NCBI GenBank assembly: GCA_003963245.1
Contig: RXJX01000018.1
Span: forward strand, 20,000 to 83,999
Direction: 5' to 3'
Origin: Neisseriaceae bacterium
GTDB lineage: Bacteria; Pseudomonadota; Gammaproteobacteria; Burkholderiales; UBA11063
DNA: 64,000 bases
Part shown: positions 9,511-18,774 of the stretch, in pieces
Numbering within the stretch: position 1 is the first letter of the stretch
Layout of the letters: each line of letters starts with the position of its first letter
The notes under the pieces: generated by a model
Told to the model about the DNA's origin: nothing
Databases searched by the model: none
Seen by the model: only the letters and a program-made list of their open reading frames with translations
Translations under genes and position numbers: made by a program

Positions 9511-9993
9511 ATGGATAATCAAGATTTAACCTTTAAAACGTCAACTGGTCGCTTTAATTATCGGGTTGGAGCAATAATTATCCGTGATGGCAAAGTTCTG
9601 ATGATACAAAACCAATCGTCCAGCTGTTTTTACTCTGTTGGTGGCAGAATCAAATATGGCGAAAGTAGTGCTCAAGCCGTGATACGGGAAGTATTTGAAG
9701 AAACTGGAGTTTATTTGGCGATTGATCGGCTAGGATTTATTCATGAGAATTTTTTTGTTGAGCGAGTAAGTAATGAGGTCTTTCATGAGTTATCTTTGTA
9801 TTATTACATGATAATCCCAGAAGATTTTGCTCCACACTGCACAAGTACTACTGAGAACGGAATAAATGAATCTCTGTCATGGTTAAATATAAACACTCTA
9901 GACAATCTGGAAGTTTACCCTACATTTTTTAAAGCCCAATTAACAAACCAAACATCTGCAATAACTCATATAACTGAATACCTTGATCATTAA
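9511..9993 (+). CDS. Nudix hydrolase
   Basis: A 160-residue cytoplasmic hydrolase of nucleoside-diphosphate-linked substrates. The Nudix box is complete (Gx5Ex7REUxEExGU): GRIKYGE, seven residues, then REVFEETGV, at about residues 47-69. The N-terminus GAIIIRDGKVLMIQNQ is the usual first strand. It lies 33 bases after the membrane-fusion gene and may be in the same transcript. The substrate cannot be told from sequence. Confidence 0.88.
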   Translation: MDNQDLTFKTSTGRFNYRVGAIIIRDGKVLMIQNQSSSCFYSVGGRIKYGESSAQAVIREVFEETGVYLAIDRLGFIHENFFVERVSNEVFHELSLYYYMIIPEDFAPHCTSTTENGINESLSWLNINTLDNLEVYPTFFKAQLTNQTSAITHITEYLDH

Positions 9994-10051
9994 TTAGCAT
10001 CAAAAAATAAAGTACACCCAATCAATAATTAAATTAGAGATTCAACATTTG

Positions 10052-10729
10052 CTAGCTAATCGGCTTTGCTAGGATTAATTTAAGCATAACTTCATATAAA
10101 TTATCGTTGCGAAAATTAAATCTAAACTCACTTTCTTTGAGGTGCAAATAAGCTTTATGCTTGGCTAAGCCTTGAAATTTTCCTGTACGATCTTTGACAA
10201 ACTGCCAAAAATTATCAAGATTTTCGACATAGCTTGGCTTATTGGCATAGCTTTTATCATGATCATAGCCAACAGCGACAAAGCCATCTTCGGACTTAAC
10301 TTCTACTGCATGCACAGTAACCTCTTCTGTTGACTTGCCTTGTAAAATGCTCCGTAACTTAGCAGCAGTACAATTTGCGAGCATATCAACATAAACCTTA
10401 CCTCTGCGTTTTAATATTCCAAGATTATTGGCAAGCTTAGTACCTAGATTATTTATTTTCTCAGGTTCATTATGTTCATCCGGAACAGAGTCAAAAAATA
10501 GTTCACGCTCTTCTGCCATCTCTTCAACAAAGGGCGCATATTGCTCACTGAATTCTACAATACGTTCGCGAATTTCATTCAAGTAGCGATTAACAGTATT
10601 CCGATTGATCGCCGTTTTAAGTGCAATCTGTGTCGCGGATAGGTCTTCAGCAAAATAACGCACCATCTTACGGAATTTATATTCCGATATTTTGGCACGA
10701 CGCACATATTTATTTTTGGTAAATTCCAT
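10052..10729 (-). CDS. IS1016/IS1595-like transposase relative with lost catalytic residues
   Basis: A 225-residue intact protein whose whole length resembles IS1016 transposases. Matching parts are an N-terminal helix-turn-helix (SATQIALKTAINRNTVNRYL), a central LGILKRRGKVYVDMLANCTA segment, and a C-terminal DNFWQFVKDRTGKFQGLAKH then HLKESEFRFNFRNDNLYEV. In IS1016 the three catalytic acids lie in DESYF, TDCYRSY and IENFW. By eye these become RELFF, VEVKSE and LDNFW, so the first two aspartates are gone and the glutamate is aspartate. I found no flanking terminal inverted repeats. It has an AGAGG ribosome site and no frameshift. It may be a domesticated DNA-binding protein. Confidence 0.7.
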   Translation of the reverse strand: MEFTKNKYVRRAKISEYKFRKMVRYFAEDLSATQIALKTAINRNTVNRYLNEIRERIVEFSEQYAPFVEEMAEERELFFDSVPDEHNEPEKINNLGTKLANNLGILKRRGKVYVDMLANCTAAKLRSILQGKSTEEVTVHAVEVKSEDGFVAVGYDHDKSYANKPSYVENLDNFWQFVKDRTGKFQGLAKHKAYLHLKESEFRFNFRNDNLYEVMLKLILAKPIS

Positions 10730-10796
10730 CTGTTTAACCTCTTTTGACTTGCTATTCTAGTCTAGCTTTTTAGGGCAAACTAGCTAATTGACTAAA

Positions 10797-10826
10797 GCAC
10801 GTGCTATTATATTGCTTAGTTATAAT
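10797..10826 (+). promoter_or_regulatory. Promoter candidate with palindrome for the NMO-like gene
   Basis: TATAAT at 10821-10826 is a perfect -10 box, 71 bases before the downstream start. The expected -35 position is occupied by the 8-base palindrome GCACGTGC (10797-10804) rather than a good -35 hexamer. This could mean an activator- or repressor-controlled promoter. Confidence 0.35.
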
Positions 10827-10896
10827 ACGAGCGCCGCTTATGCGTAACGCAGCTGTATTAACCTGTATTTTAACATGAAATTAAGTAAGAGATATA

Positions 10897-12165
10897 ATGA
10901 ATAAAGTAGATAATTTCCGCCTTCAATTCCCGAATGATAACAAAGAATATGTACCTATCATGATTGGTGGAATGGGTGTAGATATTTCAACTAGTGAACT
11001 GGCGTTGACAGCCGCTAATTTAGGTGGAATCGGACATATTTCCGATGCTTTGATTACTGATGTTTCAGATCGTAAATTTGACACGACTTTTGTATCTGAC
11101 AAGCGTAAACAATTTAAGGCAAGCTTGAATAGTCCAGATAAAAGCTTAATTCAATTTAATATGATTGATATTCGCCAAGCAACTAAAAATCATATTGGTA
11201 AAACAATGGAAGCTAAAAAAGGCGATGGGTTGGTATTTGTCAACTGCATGGAAAAGCTTACTATGAATAATACCCGAGATACCTTAAAAGAGCGTTTAAA
11301 TTCGGCATTGGATGCAGGAATTGACGGGATTACTCTAAGCGCTGGCTTACACTTAAACAGTATGGCAATGATGCAGGATAATAAACGCTTCCATGATGCT
11401 AAGATTGGAATCATCGTATCATCAGTACGTGCATTAAAACCATTTTTACAACGTGCAAAACGTTCAAACCGGATGCCTGACTTCATCGTAGTTGAAGGAC
11501 CGCTAGCTGGTGGGCACTTAGGTTTTGCAATGGAAAATTGGCATGAATTCAGTTTACCAATTATTTTCAGTGAAGTGCTTAATTTTCTTAAAGAACAAAA
11601 TTTAAATATTCCAGTAATTCCTGCTGGTGGTATCTTCACAGGAACCGATGCAGCTAATTATCTGGCTGATGGTGCTGGTGCCGTACAAGTTGCAACTCGC
11701 TTTACCGTTACAGAGGAGTGCGGATTAACCTACAAAGCCAAACAAGAATATTACCGCGCAGAAGAAGATGATGTTGAAGTAAATACTACATCACCAACTG
11801 GTTATCCAATGCGCATGCTACGTTATTCACCATCAATTGGCGGTAAAATGAAGCCTAATTGCGAATCATTGGGTTATCTATTGGAAAACGGTACGTGTAG
11901 CTATGTTGAAGCTTATGAGCGTGCCAAAGCCGCTAGCCCTGATGGGAAATCATTTGAAGTTTTTGAAAAAACCTGTTTGTGCACACATATGCAATTATAT
12001 CAATGCTATACTTGTGGTCACTATGTTTATCGTTTAAAAGACACTACTAACCGTCTTGACGATGGCAGCTATCAGTTACTAACTGCAGAACACGTATTTA
12101 GAGACTACCAATTCAGCACTGAGAATAAAATCAGCCGCCCTGCCATTGTTGCAAAAGCAAGTTAA
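10897..12165 (+). CDS. Nitronate monooxygenase-like FMN protein
   Basis: A 422-residue TIM-barrel flavoprotein of the 2-nitropropane dioxygenase / FabK-like group. Family features are IMIGGMGVDISTSELALTAA at the N-terminus, VVEGPLAGGHLGF (about residues 199-211, holding the usual active-site histidine) and the phosphate-binding IPVIPAGGIFTGTDAANYLA followed by GAGAVQVATRF. The last 70 residues carry CLCTHMQLYQCYTCG, in the place where this family often has a cysteine-containing tail. Relatives oxidise nitronates or act in unsaturated fatty acid synthesis; which applies here is unclear. It is convergent with a TetR gene, with a shared terminator between. Confidence 0.8.
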   Translation: MNKVDNFRLQFPNDNKEYVPIMIGGMGVDISTSELALTAANLGGIGHISDALITDVSDRKFDTTFVSDKRKQFKASLNSPDKSLIQFNMIDIRQATKNHIGKTMEAKKGDGLVFVNCMEKLTMNNTRDTLKERLNSALDAGIDGITLSAGLHLNSMAMMQDNKRFHDAKIGIIVSSVRALKPFLQRAKRSNRMPDFIVVEGPLAGGHLGFAMENWHEFSLPIIFSEVLNFLKEQNLNIPVIPAGGIFTGTDAANYLADGAGAVQVATRFTVTEECGLTYKAKQEYYRAEEDDVEVNTTSPTGYPMRMLRYSPSIGGKMKPNCESLGYLLENGTCSYVEAYERAKAASPDGKSFEVFEKTCLCTHMQLYQCYTCGHYVYRLKDTTNRLDDGSYQLLTAEHVFRDYQFSTENKISRPAIVAKAS

Positions 12166-12186
12166 TCTTGTAGTGCAAGCCATTCA

Positions 12187-12222
12187 ATATAGCTTTCTTT
12201 ATTTTTAGAAAGCTATATTTTA
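12187..12222. terminator. Bidirectional rho-independent terminator
   Basis: A perfect 12-base stem, ATATAGCTTTCT (12187-12198) and AGAAAGCTATAT (12207-12218), encloses an 8-base loop and is followed by a T-rich stretch. It lies between the convergent NMO-like and tetR genes and can serve both. Confidence 0.75.
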
Positions 12223-12292
12223 CTCAGCCAAATATTAACTAAAATAAAATTCCAATTAAATCATAACTATGTAGGTCACCATAACTTTTGGT

Positions 12293-12910
12293 TTATGGCA
12301 TGTTTATTATTAAATTCAGAATATTTTGCGGAATCTGAGCTGCTGCAAAAGCCATTTGAGCTTCTTCTGGAGCAGAGCTATGAAGTGAAACATTTTGAGT
12401 AGTACTTATTAATAATATCCAGACGAATACAGGATTAACGTGATCTCGTCCTGTTTTACGATAGTAAACTGTTAAAATATTAATAAAAAATGGAGTAATA
12501 AAACTAACCGCACGATCAAAATGTGGTGCAACTTCAGGGCATGGCATGGTAATTAGTTCTTGGAAAAATAGATTAGTTCCACTAGCTCCAAGAGTTGAAG
12601 TAAACCACTCATAAAAACGGTTTACTGATTTCTTAATTAACTCTTCAAGTTCCGCTACAGTTTTGCTTTCCAATTGACCAACTTCAATATCGTCAAACCA
12701 GTGTACTATTAAATCTGTAACGTAACGAACCACTTCAATATAATATTGTTTTTTGCCACCAAAATAATAAGATACTAGTGCACTATTAAGCCCACTATAC
12801 TCACCAATCTGCTTAGTAGTTACAGAATTATAGCCATATTTCCCAAATAGCTCAAGTCCACATTCCAAAAGTGTATTAATTGTTTCTGACTTATTTTTTT
12901 TATCTTGCAT
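12293..12910 (-). CDS. TetR/AcrR-family regulator, CecR-like
   Basis: A 205-residue transcription regulator. The N-terminal helix-turn-helix is classical: GLELFGKYGYNSVTTKQIGE, then SGLNSALVSYYFGGKKQYY. The C-terminal region (TLGASGTNLFFQELITMPCP) resembles the ligand-binding domain of CecR/YbiH-type regulators. Its start faces the large lipoprotein array across a 482-base gap, and its end faces the NMO-like gene. The effector is unknown. A run of eight A follows the third codon; such runs are common in AT-rich DNA. Confidence 0.85.
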   Translation of the reverse strand: MQDKKNKSETINTLLECGLELFGKYGYNSVTTKQIGEYSGLNSALVSYYFGGKKQYYIEVVRYVTDLIVHWFDDIEVGQLESKTVAELEELIKKSVNRFYEWFTSTLGASGTNLFFQELITMPCPEVAPHFDRAVSFITPFFINILTVYYRKTGRDHVNPVFVWILLISTTQNVSLHSSAPEEAQMAFAAAQIPQNILNLIINMP

Positions 12911-13392
12911 TGATTTTTATTCTCTTTTATCGTTACTGTTGCTTTGCTTTAATAGCAGGTATTATCAATATCAAATTCGCTCATGTCTTTTTAAAAAAAT
13001 CCATAAGAAAATTAATGATTTTTTGCTAGGTAGAATTTTAATATATAAGCTAGTAATCAAATGTGTACATTTTTAATTAATTAATCATTTAATTGATTAT
13101 CGATTTATGCGACAACTAGCTGTTAATACATATATATATTGGTAAAATTAAGCCCTAATAATAATTTAGTTATGTTTATAATTTAATTGATGAGCGTTGC
13201 TTTTAGTCACTACTTCATAATAATTGCAAAAGTAACAAAAAGTTTAAAGACTAATCTTTATGGGTAATTTTAAAAACATGAAAATAAAAGCTTAGATATT
13301 ATATAAATTTTCCTAAAATATTACAACCCACACGAATTTTTCATACATGAATGCTGCAATAATTTCTGCAATATCCATTTAAAGGCTTTCAA
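12911..13392. other. 482-base non-coding divergent region
   Basis: No open frame of gene length is seen on either strand. The region is extremely AT-rich. It holds two imperfect palindromes: AAATGT-GT-ACATTT (13059-13072) and TAATCA-6-TGATTA (13082-13099). Both lie 150-190 bases upstream of tetR and about 300 bases before the first lipoprotein. They are candidate operators. Just before the lipoprotein start there is a short direct repeat of CTGCAATA and an AAAGG ribosome site. Confidence 0.5.
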
Positions 13393-16029
13393 ATGTACAA
13401 ACAAATTAAAAATATGGCATGCTCTATCATTATTACTCCCCTACTATTAGTCTCTAGCCTAAGTGCCTGTAGCGGTAGTAGTGGTAATACAGCAACTAAT
13501 ACAACATCAAGCACAGCTAGTGTGGTGAGTATCGATGCAATGACGTCTGTTCCGGTAGTGAATGGTTCAGCAACTAAAGGAACGCTCTACATCCATAACT
13601 ATGGAAATAAACCTGTAACAAGCTTGTCTTTTGGCTTAAAAGATGCCAGCACCAGCAGCAAACTAAAATCAGCCTTAAATGCTTTAGGTCTAAGCTTGAG
13701 TAACTCGGTGGTTGATAAACAAGGATTTTACTTAAATAATCCTGAGCTCTGTACAACACTAGCAGCAGGGGCGAGCTGTGCGATTAACTTTACAACGCCA
13801 GCATTAACAGTTGGTGATCGTGGCAATTCGCTGGTAACTTTGAATTACAAACAAAATGGTAAGGATTATACAACAAATCAGGTTGTTAACTACCAATATG
13901 CAAGCTCAAGTGCTTTAAATGGAGTTAACTTTACAGGCAGTCTGACCGTTAGTGGTGTACAAAAAACCACTTCTCATGTAGTTGGTTATCTGCTTGGTGG
14001 TGGCGTTTCAGGTAGCAAGTATAGCAATGTCAATGTGACTGCGACATCACCAACAACAACGATAAGTAATGGCTTTATCAATGGTCAGGAAGTAGCAGCT
14101 GGGCAAGTGATTGCGGTGGAGTTTGCAGTAGCGCTGCAAAATGATCAAAAGAGCTTTGTTAATGTGGTTCCAAGCTGGGCAAGCCATAGTTCTAACAAAG
14201 CTACTTTAGATAGTTCAAGTAATAGTGGTACTGCTTTAACACTTAATCTAACTCCGGCACAAAATACAGTTAACTTACTTTTCGGAAACATACCGGTATT
14301 GACTGCTCCAACAACAAGCGCGGCAGTAATTAATGTCACCAATAACGGTAATAGTGATAGTGGCGGCGGTTTAACAGTTGAAACCGATAATCCAGATCTT
14401 ACAATAACAAACAATTGTAGCACTACCAATTTGCAAGCAAACGCGGCTAACTCATGTACTATTTCTTTTAGCGTTGCTGGCTATACTCCAGGAAGTGCAA
14501 CAGTTACATTTAAACAAAATAGTACAGATGTGGGGGCACAGTCTGTTATTTGGACCAATAATACACCCGTACCAGCGGTTTATATTCAGCCTAACACCAG
14601 TACTATCAGTTTCGGTAAAGGTCAAACAACTCCCAACAACTCAACTGTGTTTACGTTGACTAACGTAGGTAAGGCTCCACTAAATAGTACAAACTACGTT
14701 CCGATAAACGATGCGGGCTTTGCTAATTGGGTACAAGATGGTAGCACTTGTGGTAGCTCTCTAGCGCCTCAAGGTGTTTGTACGATTAGCGGCCATTTTA
14801 CTGGGACTAACAATGGTGATGGTAAACTATATTACAAAGCAAATGGTACTTACAACTCGGTTAATTACAGTTTTGTTTCATTGCCTTTAAGCTATCAAGT
14901 AACGTCTGTACCATCATTAATAATTACACCGTTAAATGTAAATATGACGCTGTTAGCAAATGGTATCGAGTCAATTGTACAACAGTTTTCAGTAAATAAT
15001 TCCGGTACGGATGCCGCTATAATCAATACTACGACATTAAGCACAAATGGCGGAACAGTAACTCCGACAATAACCGCTAATAATTGTGGCAACAGTATTG
15101 CAGTAGGACAAAACTGCAGTATTAGCGTTACATATGGACCGGCTGCAACCAGCTTAAGTGCAAATGAATCCGGCGTAGCTAATTTAAATATCTCATACCA
15201 CGGTGGCACCCCAGATACCCAACGTACTGCAACTGATAGTTTTAATTATAATCTAGTTGGTAATGACAGTACAGTGATAGTTGGTACGCCAAGTGCAACA
15301 AACTTGTCTGGTTCTGGAACTCAAGTAAGCCCATTTAGTGGTAATTCTAAATTAAACCCGATGCAAATCAGTATTACCTATACTAATCCATCAGTTAATT
15401 ACCCGCTAACTAACTTTAACCTAAATACCAACGGATTACCATACGGCATGACAGTAGACGTAGCTTCAACCTGTCCAAGTGGATCAGCTGTGGCTAATAT
15501 TGAGAGCGGAGCACAAAATAGCTGTACTTTGGTACTTAATTTGGATCGTGGCTTATTGACCAATGCTGCCAGCGGAGGTTCGGTTGTTTTAGATTTTACA
15601 ACCCCAACAGCAACTTGGACAACACCACTGGGCTTTTATAGTAGTGCGGGCAATCAAGTTTATGTGAATTATTTACAGCCAACAGTAACTTTTGGACTAT
15701 TAAACAACAATGGTAATTTTGAATCAACAACATTGAGCATGACTGCAGCCAATGAAAGTATGGCAACTAGCTTAAATATTAATGTCAGTGGTGTAATAAA
15801 TTGGCTAGAAAGCGCACCTACCAACCTAAGTAGCAACTGTAACCTAAATAGCAGCGATAACTCAGTAAGTTGTAATCTGCTAAGTACCGCTAGTGGTTCG
15901 ATAAGCTACATTATGCCAAATTACTTGCAAACAGGAGAGAGTGCAAATATTCCATTAATGTTTAGTGTAACAAATGGTGAGTATGCTTATCTCAATCCAA
16001 GTTACCTGTTTATTAATTACATTAAGTAA
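13393..16029 (+). CDS. Large surface lipoprotein with repeated Ig-like modules (paralogue 1)
   Basis: An 878-residue secreted lipoprotein of unknown function. The signal peptide ends in the lipobox SLSAC, followed by a Ser/Gly/Thr-rich tether. The mature part is Asn/Ser/Thr-rich and all-beta. It consists of repeated modules ending in a cysteine pair about ten residues apart, for example NNCGNSIAVGQNC followed by SISVTYGP, which resembles choice-of-anchor or ASPM-SPD-2-type Ig-like domains. The N-terminal module (VPVVNGSATKGTLYIHNYG) recurs in the next two genes, and the C-terminal NLSGSGTQ module recurs in the second. It is the first of a three-gene array. Adhesion or a surface coat is possible but not shown. 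Confidence 0.75.
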   Translation: MYKQIKNMACSIIITPLLLVSSLSACSGSSGNTATNTTSSTASVVSIDAMTSVPVVNGSATKGTLYIHNYGNKPVTSLSFGLKDASTSSKLKSALNALGLSLSNSVVDKQGFYLNNPELCTTLAAGASCAINFTTPALTVGDRGNSLVTLNYKQNGKDYTTNQVVNYQYASSSALNGVNFTGSLTVSGVQKTTSHVVGYLLGGGVSGSKYSNVNVTATSPTTTISNGFINGQEVAAGQVIAVEFAVALQNDQKSFVNVVPSWASHSSNKATLDSSSNSGTALTLNLTPAQNTVNLLFGNIPVLTAPTTSAAVINVTNNGNSDSGGGLTVETDNPDLTITNNCSTTNLQANAANSCTISFSVAGYTPGSATVTFKQNSTDVGAQSVIWTNNTPVPAVYIQPNTSTISFGKGQTTPNNSTVFTLTNVGKAPLNSTNYVPINDAGFANWVQDGSTCGSSLAPQGVCTISGHFTGTNNGDGKLYYKANGTYNSVNYSFVSLPLSYQVTSVPSLIITPLNVNMTLLANGIESIVQQFSVNNSGTDAAIINTTTLSTNGGTVTPTITANNCGNSIAVGQNCSISVTYGPAATSLSANESGVANLNISYHGGTPDTQRTATDSFNYNLVGNDSTVIVGTPSATNLSGSGTQVSPFSGNSKLNPMQISITYTNPSVNYPLTNFNLNTNGLPYGMTVDVASTCPSGSAVANIESGAQNSCTLVLNLDRGLLTNAASGGSVVLDFTTPTATWTTPLGFYSSAGNQVYVNYLQPTVTFGLLNNNGNFESTTLSMTAANESMATSLNINVSGVINWLESAPTNLSSNCNLNSSDNSVSCNLLSTASGSISYIMPNYLQTGESANIPLMFSVTNGEYAYLNPSYLFINYIK

Positions 16030-16060
16030 ATTTGTAAATCATCTTCTTTGGGATAATACC

Positions 16061-18724
16061 ATGCATATACAACAAAATAACTTTAAGCTTGCCTTTGGTA
16101 TATTAGGCGTAATTGGTTTACTTTTGAGCGGCTGCAGCGGTAGTGGTAGCTGTTTACCAAATAGCAATGGCAGTGGTAGCAATCCTCTAAATGTAAACTT
16201 ACAGCTGGATTATATCGGGATCGTGCCAGTATTGAATGGAATAGCTACCTCCAGTTATTTTTATGTTCATAACGATGGCGATACCCCAATTAGCGGAATT
16301 AGCTATACCCTTGCCAACGCAGTAAGCAGCAGTGGAGACGTCATTGATGGTAATGGATTCATACTCAAAGCTGATTCTTTGAATAAATGTGCTACGCTTG
16401 CAGCGCATAGCTACTGCCAAATTAGTTTTACTGCGCCAAGCTTATCCCTTGGTAACCAAAATAACTCATTGCTTAAAATTACAGTAAAAGATGCCAATGG
16501 ATTTAATCATGTCTTTGATCAGGTAATTAACTATAGTTATTACAATGTCAGTCTAAACAATGGAGTAAATTTTGCTACTTCAGCAGATGTCGTTGCCAAT
16601 ATCAGTAATAAGCGCTATATGATGAGCTATTTGGTAGGTGGTGGTAATGGGCAAATTTTTAATAATATAAATCTCCAAATCAGTGATAGTGGAGCACTGC
16701 AAATTAACCAAGGCTTTACCAATGGACAAAGCATGACTTCTGCTGAAGTGATCCCTATCGAGTTTAATGTTAATATTTTATCTAATTTACCAACACCAGT
16801 TAATGTAACACCAGAATACGCCCTGTTTACAACACAAGCTCAGAAATTGAATCAAACAACAAAAACTAATTTGGCAGCACCAGCTTTGCAAGCCACTCAA
16901 ATATCCGCTGGGCAGAGCTTGTATGTCAATACCAGTAGCCAGACATCTTCGGCGATGGCATTAAAGCTCGGTGTAGTTCCGATAATTCCTGCACCATCAA
17001 ATGCAGCTACGGCTCCGACGATCTATGTAAGCAACTTTGGTGATAGTGTCAGCGATTTTACGATTGAACCAACCAGCAGCGATGTTGTAGTTTATGCCAA
17101 TAATTGCACCGGGACAATAGAATCAAACGCCAGCTGTAGCTTTAAGCTTGGAGTTACTACTAGCAGTAGTGGAAACAGTAATGTACTATTTAAAATAAAA
17201 GGCGTAACCGTTTTGAGTAAGGTAGTTTATTATGCACCAACAACTCCAACTAGTGAATCTGCAATAATTATTAGTAATACGCCAGTTACACAAATTGGAT
17301 TACAGCCAAATCAAAGTAGCTCAGCAATTAATCTTATTTTTAGTAATTTAGGTAACTATCCATTGACTAATCTTACCTTTACACCTAAAAATACTACAGG
17401 AGGGAGTACTCAGTTAAAGATCATCAGTAATAGCTGTGACCCACGAATTGAATCACAGACCCAGTGCGTAGTTGTAGTTCAGGCTATAGCCAGTAGTGTA
17501 GCTGAAACTGGTGCGCTCTATTTAGAAATAAGTGGAAATTCAGGCTCAAGCAGCTTTACATCGCAAAGTGGTCTGATAAATTACTTTGTCACGGCAAATG
17601 GTAACTTGATAATTACCAGTCCTTTGGGTGCTGAATCAACTTTAAGTATTATAGGGAATAATCAGGAAAGTGCTCAAGCCATATTTACACTAAACAATAA
17701 TGGAAGCAGTGCAACTTCGATCGACTCAATAGCGCTTACAGGTATTGATGTTCCTGCGGCTTTAACAATTACAGGCAATACTTGTGGCAGCAGTCTTGTT
17801 GCAGGTGGTAACTGTCAAATCACAGTGAAATATGGTCCGCTACAACCTGAGAGTAACGACAACGGTATAGCCAATTTACAAATTACTTATGGTGAAAGTG
17901 CCAATACTTTAACTGGTAGAATTAACTATAGTGTCACTGCACTAGACAGTCGTCTGGCAATAACTAATGTGATCAGTAGCGGTTTTAGTGGCAGTGGAAC
18001 ACTAGCTGATCCGTATCATGGAAGTGGCTGCAATAACAATAATCTAAGCATAACGATTACGTATAAGAATATGTCAGATAATTATGCTGCACAAAATATG
18101 GCATTGAATATTATTGATGGACATCTTTCACCTTATATGAGTGTTGAAAGTACAGCTACTACTTGTGGTTATGGTGCAAACCCTAAAAACCTCGGCATTG
18201 GACAAAGTTGTAATTTGGTGTTGACGGCTAATCGTAGTGCGATGATTGATAATTCAAGCTTTAATCTTGATGTAACTTATCCTTCAGCCAGCTGGAATAC
18301 TACTCAGGGTTTTATCACGCAAAACAATTTCATGTATAACGGTAGCAATAAATCATACGCCAATTATACTCAACCAGCATTTACCAGCACAATCACGCCA
18401 GCATCTGACAGCAGTTTAACCCGTACATTAAATCAGACCTTGATTGGCGCTGAAGGATGTGGTGCACTGGTGACCAACATTAGTGCCATTCCCAATGTAA
18501 CGAGTGCAACAGTAACATCAGGAAACTGTACTGTAAATAACGATTTATCGATAAGCTGTACCAATAGCACAACTCAGTCCAACAATAGTATTAGTTATAG
18601 CATAGATCCAAATATTCCGCGACCTGCAACTCTTTTTACCCAATTTAGCTTACAAAATGCAGGAATACAAATTTGGTATAACCCGAATATACTAATGTTT
18701 ACGGTTAGCAGCCAGACACCATAA
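16061..18724 (+). CDS. Large surface lipoprotein with repeated Ig-like modules (paralogue 2)
   Basis: An 887-residue lipoprotein. The ATG at 16061 is chosen because it begins a signal peptide ending in LLLSGC; the frame is open further upstream but that would overlap paralogue 1 and hide the signal. The order of modules follows paralogue 1 along the whole length: VPVLNGIATSSYFYVHNDGD, then NNGVNF, then TNGQSMTSAEVIPIEF. Next comes a cysteine-pair module, NTCGSSLVAGGNC followed by QITVKYGP, and finally FSGSGTLADPY. Sequence identity looks modest, so the duplication is old. It sits 31 bases after paralogue 1 without a terminator, so cotranscription is likely. Confidence 0.75.
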   Translation: MHIQQNNFKLAFGILGVIGLLLSGCSGSGSCLPNSNGSGSNPLNVNLQLDYIGIVPVLNGIATSSYFYVHNDGDTPISGISYTLANAVSSSGDVIDGNGFILKADSLNKCATLAAHSYCQISFTAPSLSLGNQNNSLLKITVKDANGFNHVFDQVINYSYYNVSLNNGVNFATSADVVANISNKRYMMSYLVGGGNGQIFNNINLQISDSGALQINQGFTNGQSMTSAEVIPIEFNVNILSNLPTPVNVTPEYALFTTQAQKLNQTTKTNLAAPALQATQISAGQSLYVNTSSQTSSAMALKLGVVPIIPAPSNAATAPTIYVSNFGDSVSDFTIEPTSSDVVVYANNCTGTIESNASCSFKLGVTTSSSGNSNVLFKIKGVTVLSKVVYYAPTTPTSESAIIISNTPVTQIGLQPNQSSSAINLIFSNLGNYPLTNLTFTPKNTTGGSTQLKIISNSCDPRIESQTQCVVVVQAIASSVAETGALYLEISGNSGSSSFTSQSGLINYFVTANGNLIITSPLGAESTLSIIGNNQESAQAIFTLNNNGSSATSIDSIALTGIDVPAALTITGNTCGSSLVAGGNCQITVKYGPLQPESNDNGIANLQITYGESANTLTGRINYSVTALDSRLAITNVISSGFSGSGTLADPYHGSGCNNNNLSITITYKNMSDNYAAQNMALNIIDGHLSPYMSVESTATTCGYGANPKNLGIGQSCNLVLTANRSAMIDNSSFNLDVTYPSASWNTTQGFITQNNFMYNGSNKSYANYTQPAFTSTITPASDSSLTRTLNQTLIGAEGCGALVTNISAIPNVTSATVTSGNCTVNNDLSISCTNSTTQSNNSISYSIDPNIPRPATLFTQFSLQNAGIQIWYNPNILMFTVSSQTP

Positions 18725-18774
18725 CGGTGATATGCATAAATAGATATAAATTAACACAGATAAGAGACTTGATT

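Noticed and set aside
9994..10051. Left-end terminal inverted repeat of an insertion sequence next to the transposase relative
   Set aside because: I compared this stretch with 10730-10896 and found no matching inverted ends or target duplication.
11938..12165. Cysteine-rich tail of the NMO-like protein as a novel metal domain
   Set aside because: Many members of this flavoprotein family have cysteines in the same C-terminal region, so it is probably a family feature.
12893..12901. Run of eight A after the third codon of the TetR gene as a phase-variation switch
   Set aside because: Runs of this length are expected in such AT-rich DNA and no other sign of slippage control was seen.
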